Of a DNA stretch of 64,000 bases, positions 58,641-64,000 are shown in pieces; within the stretch, counting starts at the first letter, position 1; the number at the start of each line of letters is the position of its first letter. A program made the position numbers and the translations under genes. Origin of the DNA: Spinacia oleracea (Eukaryota; Streptophyta; Magnoliopsida; Caryophyllales; Amaranthaceae); NCBI RefSeq assembly GCF_020520425.1, contig NC_079487.1, positions 113,308,141-113,372,140 on the forward strand. Direction: 5' to 3'. The notes below the pieces were generated by a model, which saw only the letters and a list, made by a program, of their open reading frames with translations, did not search any database and had not been told where the DNA came from.

Positions 58641-59317
58641 GCTTTTGAGTGCTCTGTTTTTAAAAGTGGGAATAAATTTTAAAAAGGCATTATCTTATCT
58701 CAAAGTCAAAGTGGTTTATTAAATATTTAAAGGAGGGCAATCACTGTTGACTAAACTGGCTCATTGGTTGACTATTTGGGTCACTTGGTTGGAGTGACTC
58801 AGTGACCTGAGTCCGGTTCTCCTCTTCTTGGCAAAAGAACTTCTCATTCCACTGTAAACGATAGGGATTTTGGCTTAATAACACAACCCATGTCATGCCA
58901 TAAGTTCAAAGGGGTGACTCAAGCACGACACCAAACATATTCATCTTACACGCTTTAGTCAACTTACCTTTTTGTCGTATTGAACCTTGTCATGTATTCC
59001 CAACAAAATTATGATATGTGTAATCTTATTTATGTCATTCAGTGTGTGTCATTTAAATTACGAAGATCATCATATTGAGAAAAAAAATACATTTTCCAAA
59101 GTATTTTATTTGTTCAGATGCAATTAAGATTGGAAACAGATCTCCTGAGATGTACTTATTGTTTCTTGGCTACTGTCTTCGATGGCAGGTCTCGAATACT
59201 TCAGTTTAGACGGTATCCCATGTTTCCTAAGCAAGCAGATACGAGTAGCATCATAGTATAGCATAGCGCTTCAACATAATCAAGCAGGGAATCATGCCTA
59301 ATGTAACCAGACTCTGG
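58641..59317. other. Spacer between FKBP and thymidylate kinase genes
   Basis: FKBP promoter and kinase 3' flank. No other gene seen. Confidence 0.5.
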
Positions 59318-62300
59318 TTACCAGAGGTGAGAGAGATCCTTTCCATTTTGGCATGCCGCGACACACTCGAGCACATATTCTCTGAGCTGCTTCTGGATTT
59401 CGTCCATGGGCAAGCAGGCATCAACAATCTGGTACCAGTTAGCATTGTGTAAAAATCTTGACAGAAATGAAATTGATGGAAGACAAAACTAGAATAGTAA
59501 CGCAACAAACTCATCGAAACTAGTCGACAGATATTTCAACAGGGGGAAAACACACATACAAGCACAAGAAAGCAAAGGAAAGACTGAGACAGAAGAGAAA
59601 GCTTCAGCAAATTTGAGTTCCCACAAGATTCAATTTCAGATACCAATGTTTGAAAGAACCTGGAATAGATTTTAAAAGAAGAAAACAAGATAACATTACA
59701 GTTGTGATGAAGATAATTTTACATTTTTACACCACCAAAATGGCATCATCATACATTGCAAGCTAAAATTTACAGAATGGCAAACCATATTATCAAATAA
59801 GTGACATTTATCACAGCATATACTTCGTATGAAAGAAAATATACCTTCCATGAGGCATCATGAAGAGCTCGATAATTTTCTCTGACCTTCCCCTGAAAAT
59901 CAACACACTCGTATCTTTCATCACCATAGCCACCTCTTTCTGCAGCTTTCTGCGATTTGAAAAAGAGATTAGGATATAGTTTGAACGGACATATAAGATT
60001 TGCCAGAATGGAACTTGCACTAAAGGTGAAAAAAAGACGTGCTTAATTTTTGTTCAGGTAAAATATTGGATTGTTGTAAGTTGTAACTTTGCATTACCTT
60101 CTCGTGATTAAGTAACGTGATAAGCAGATAAGATGGAACAGTAAGATAACCAGCAAAGTTTTTCAGTTTATTGTATTAAAATTGTATTAGTCCCAGGCAA
60201 GTTATATGAAAGAACTTGTGTCTCAAAGGCTGCACGTATCTAACCAAACAAATGTCACTTTCCATAATCTACATGGAAAGGGATGCATCCATGGGATAGT
60301 TACTTCATAAAAGGCTGAAATCCTGTCAGGTCTAACAACTAGTGTAATTTTTTAAAATAAGTTCGAAATTCTGAAGCTTGCTTTCTGGAAATATACCTCT
60401 GGTGATATATCAAGGTACAAGACCATGTCCGGAGCCAGCAATCCCATCTCGGGTACCTGCAAAGAAAGAAAAATAGTCATGTTGCAAATAAATATAAAAG
60501 TACTTGTGTAGTCTGGTTCATTGGTAGCAGTTGGAACCTTCGAAGTACACAAACTCAACATATAACACACTCGACTGAGTGAAGATGGGTAATTACAAAG
60601 GTATTCTTCTCTTCCTCGTTACCTCAGATAAGTCATGTTTTCTCTTTGCATAGTTCTTTACAGGATGCCATCGTCACCAGAACAGCTAATATAATGTCCT
60701 CAGAAGCAGTACCTAAGCCTTATTTGCCAAAAAGAACCTTATATCCCAAGCCATTTCTTCTACTTCTCCTCTAAACTCTAATCCTTGGTTGCACTTGCAT
60801 TTTCCAGGTCCTCTTGCAACTAATGCCAACAGACCACAGGTAACCAAATGAGATAATATATATTTAAATCTCCAGTTCAGATATACTTGTAATTTGAAAT
60901 GGTGATAGATAATTATGTTCCTTTTATATTCATCATTCCTTGATGTTTTCTCTTTTATTCTACGGAGACACGGAGTTCTTAAGTTTTTTGGAGGGGTAAC
61001 CAGGAGTTGGGCGTAAACCTAGCTGCATGTCAATATGCCACTATCACAACATAGGGTTTGTCTTGATTAACAGACCATCAATCAGACAGGAATTGATTAA
61101 CATTTGACTCAGTCGATTATAAGATTATAACTTAAAAGAAAAATGCGCTAAATATTAACTCTAGCGGCATTGAACATAATCTTCCTTCCCACATCTTCTA
61201 GCCACGTTTTCAATTTTTCCTCAACAACCATTGATTAAATAAACTCTCTACATCATGTCCATTCTATCATCCTCTCCACCTTTTCCGTTTTCAAAAACAG
61301 CATATGACCTACTTGTGAACTCCTTGGGAAGCTAACAAAAAATAACCCAAAACAAATAACAAAAAATAACCCAAACAAATAGCAAAAACAGGACGTAAAA
61401 CAGATGTCTTTAGGTTTACAGTTTCATACTATTAGATTAAAAGGAATTACATTTTTAATTATCTAATTAAATGGTTTAACTGTTTAGGATAGCACTGGAA
61501 TATATACCCGAGTACAACCCTACTTTGTACTACTTAACCACCAGTCCACCATTTTTAATGTTTTAGTTGCAACGCTTCACATTGTCTAAATTTTTTGTCC
61601 TTTCACAGTTTCACGACAACATCTTTGAACTTTTCTGTGAATGGGAAAGGAAAACTAGAAATTTGGGATACGAGGGTAAGGCAGGTGAACCTGATATGAA
61701 GTATCAGAAGTTCACAACCTTTATATTTTCATATCAGAGACAAAAAAAAAAGAAAAAAAGAAAGAGATGGCCAGAGTTCAAGATACAATTAAACAAGAAT
61801 CAAAGCCTGAGACTTCCATATTTCTGATTTCCCTCGTTGACCGCAGCTGGGAGAACAAGGGTGTCTACATGATAGACTAACCTTTGAACACGTGATGAAC
61901 ACCGAACAGAATGTCGTACAATTATGAGAAATTTGGATAAAGGCATACTGAAGCACTTTTATTCTTGAATTTGCTAACTCAAAAAGGATAGTAGAAGTTG
62001 AGACATCCAAATATGGAAATGTGAAAGTGTATCATGGGATAGCAACTAATTTTATGGAAAATTCGTCTGTGACTAAATCACAGACAGTGGTAACAACAAA
62101 TTTACCTTACACCAATCAAAACTGAGGCCTTTGGCTGATGAGAAAGCCACACCAGAGTAGGAATAACGATCAACGATGAGAGTGGTCCCAGCTTTCAACT
62201 TCTCTTCCATCAATGATCTGCAATCGTACACGACAAAGTCAACAACCAAGCAAAAATCCCACAAATAAGATGCAGGAAACAATAAAGTTTAAATCTCGTA

Positions 62301-63642
62301 CTGAACTTCTGCCCCTAGAGTCTTATGATCCCAGAACAACAAGAGGAATACCTATTTAGGGTAGGAACATCAAAAACGTCTCAACAAGGAAACATTACGT
62401 GACAGTAAACTTTCTTCAGTTTTATTGCCCAAAGTCAGAAAATCGGATTGACTCATTAGTTAATAGCTGCACCACTACACCTCATATATATAGAGAAAAT
62501 TTTAATCTACAACCAATAAAGGCATGTACAAGTCAAAATCCTCACAATCATGGTGAAAATAGGCACAATACATTAACAAAATCTCCCTCGTTTCAAGTAG
62601 ATACCTTTTTTTAAAAAAAAGGGGGAAAAAAAAGTACGAAAACACATAAATCACATAAATCTATACCCTAGCAAGAATGCAAAGCACATAAATCTATGAA
62701 TAAATGTAGGCTAAACTATGCAACACTAAAACACAACATTAAGCCTTTTTTTGAAAAATCAAACCAAAGTACATTAAGTGATTAACCTATTGACTAAATT
62801 CCCACCTACTCCAGGATGGAGGGAGGTTGTTTCCTTCAGAGTTCAGACCCTTGTATGGAAAGAGCCAGCTAGAAATGCTACTTCACATCAATTATGAACC
62901 AAAAGAATATTTAGAGAAGTGCAAATTTTTATCATAAAAATTCTACAAGTGTTAACAACTTAACATCACTATGTACAAAATGTTCAACTCGCGAGGATAT
63001 GGTTTTGAGGTTGTCAAAATGCATGCTACCTAAAACAAAATATTATAAAAGCTTGTTTTACATACGAAATATACAATAGCAAAGAGAGATGGTCTTAATG
63101 ATACTACCAACAATAATTGTCTGAGAGTGTCTAACCCAAACCAACAAGAAGAGGAATTAGATTCAGCTTAACATAACATCAAACACTTGAAATGCTATAC
63201 CCAACAAAAAATGTCAATGTAGAAACTAAACCAAACTGAAGAAAAATAGGAACAACCTTTTTTTCCCATGGATTAGCACTAAATAAGAGATGAATGGTAT
63301 GATCGTCCAAGTTAGATTGATTAGAAAGATAAGAGGAAATCATCTGCCCTACTGCGGTATTTCGATCTGGAAACCGCCATAACTCAACAGGATACCCAAG
63401 ACTTTTCATTTTTTCAAGTGACATAGAAGCTCACTGCACTGTGAGCTTTTTCCACTTCGATCTAACCCTTCTAATACCACCAAGGCACCTCTTGATTGGG
63501 AATTTAATTTAAGGGAAGAAGACTCAATTTTATTGGAAGTACTATTCTCCATTTTTGTAGCAGAAATTAAGAAATTCCGTTGAAATTTGAAACTGATGTA
63601 GCAAATCAAGAGAGGCTTCAAGTCTTGAGAAGTTTGCTGCAT
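59318..63642 (-). CDS. Thymidylate kinase (dTMP kinase), frame disrupted as written
   Basis: Five exons (minus strand): 63642 or 63552 to 63257, 62217-62106, 60456-60397, 59949-59845, 59428-59318. The product phosphorylates dTMP to dTDP for DNA synthesis; the plant orthologue is Arabidopsis ZEUS1. Motifs: P-loop [11 protein letters not shown], then [12 protein letters not shown], the DR(Y) motif [22 protein letters not shown], and the LID-type [13 protein letters not shown]. Two starts are possible: ATG 63642 adds 30 residues that could be an organelle-targeting extension; ATG 63552 gives the plain enzyme. In exon 1 an A run at 63409-63414 is one base short and another at 63258-63264 one base long relative to the conserved frame. 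Read literally, translation stops at 63406, just after the P-loop. Exons 2-5 are intact and in frame with each other. It could be assembly error or a decaying gene. Confidence 0.85.
60457..62105 (-). other. Large intron of the thymidylate kinase gene
   Basis: Between exons 2 and 3, AT-rich, no nested gene. The 86-codon plus-strand frame at 61567-61827 is low-complexity. Confidence 0.6.
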
Positions 63643-64000
63643 CTGATTCTACAACTCAGCAGCAAATCCGGAAAACTGAAAAATGTTCGAATAATAAAAG
63701 TCAATAAAGCTTCCATTTTCGAAAACCATGACGCCTCCTGCCTGGCATTCACAGTGCTACTTAATTCGCTAATCCCCATGAACCAGAAAAGGCGAATTAA
63801 GACATGAAAATGGTACATTTTGGCCATAGAATTGTCTCACAGTACCCAATCTTATACTAGCGAATTACTGAATTAGTGACAGTGGTCATGTACAACTCTT
63901 TGCACCTCCAACCACCACAACATGTCACCAACTGAGCCAAACGCAAAGAAATAAAAAATTTAAAAGAAACCTAGCATACTCCTAATCTTATTCACAGTTT
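63643..64000. other. Probable thymidylate kinase leader and promoter
   Basis: No gene recognised. A minus-strand frame at 63618-63827 overlaps the kinase 5' end in another frame and has no domain. Confidence 0.4.

Overview
The window looks like nuclear DNA of a dicot plant. It is AT-rich, has spliced genes with GT/AG introns, and is crowded with plant transposons: Ty1/copia elements, CACTA, Mutator-like, Harbinger-like and Stowaway elements, and Helitron-like ends. The repeat families would fit the beet/spinach/quinoa group, but that is only an impression. Nothing in it is bacterial or organellar.

Six host loci are supported. From left to right they are: a single-exon PCS1-type aspartic protease (12508-13836, +); an eight-exon orthologue of the RING-H2 E3 ligase SDIR1 (19709-24924, +); two tandem six-exon laccases (48409-50640 and 53705-55928, +); an FKBP20-1-type peptidyl-prolyl isomerase (56394-57970, -, with a 5' leader exon near 58493-58640); and a thymidylate kinase (59318-63642, -). 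The kinase carries two opposite one-base homopolymer changes in its first exon, so it is broken as written. Its other exons join in frame. The second laccase and the FKBP gene are convergent. The genes are unrelated in function apart from the laccase pair, which arose by duplication of a block that includes about 0.8 kb of upstream DNA.

The rest is mostly mobile DNA. 2162-7549 is a young, intact copia element next to a solo LTR of the same family (8092-8436); the flank and LTR are duplicated with a 403-bp filler between them. 8900-11323 is a Mutator-like element holding a MITE that is filled by about 1.5 kb of A/T heptanucleotide arrays. 16683-18283 is a Mutator-like element carrying coding-like sequence. 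26535-45145 is a nest: a Harbinger-like element (TTA target duplication) was entered by a copia LTR now left solo, which received a Stowaway MITE and a 10.5-kb copia element; a 5.9-kb CACTA element entered the same host element separately. Target duplications can be read for nearly all of these, so their relative order is readable. Seven Stowaway-type MITEs, two of them nested one in the other, a gypsy-like solo LTR (47141-47699), a LINE-type retroposon (591-1232) and a tRNA-like SINE are scattered through the remainder.

I found no previously undescribed molecular system. The most informative points are the nested stack with recoverable insertion scars, the flank-plus-LTR duplication, the paired compensating indels in the thymidylate kinase, a 41-codon upstream ORF on the FKBP gene, and exon-like sequence inside the CACTA and Mutator-like elements.
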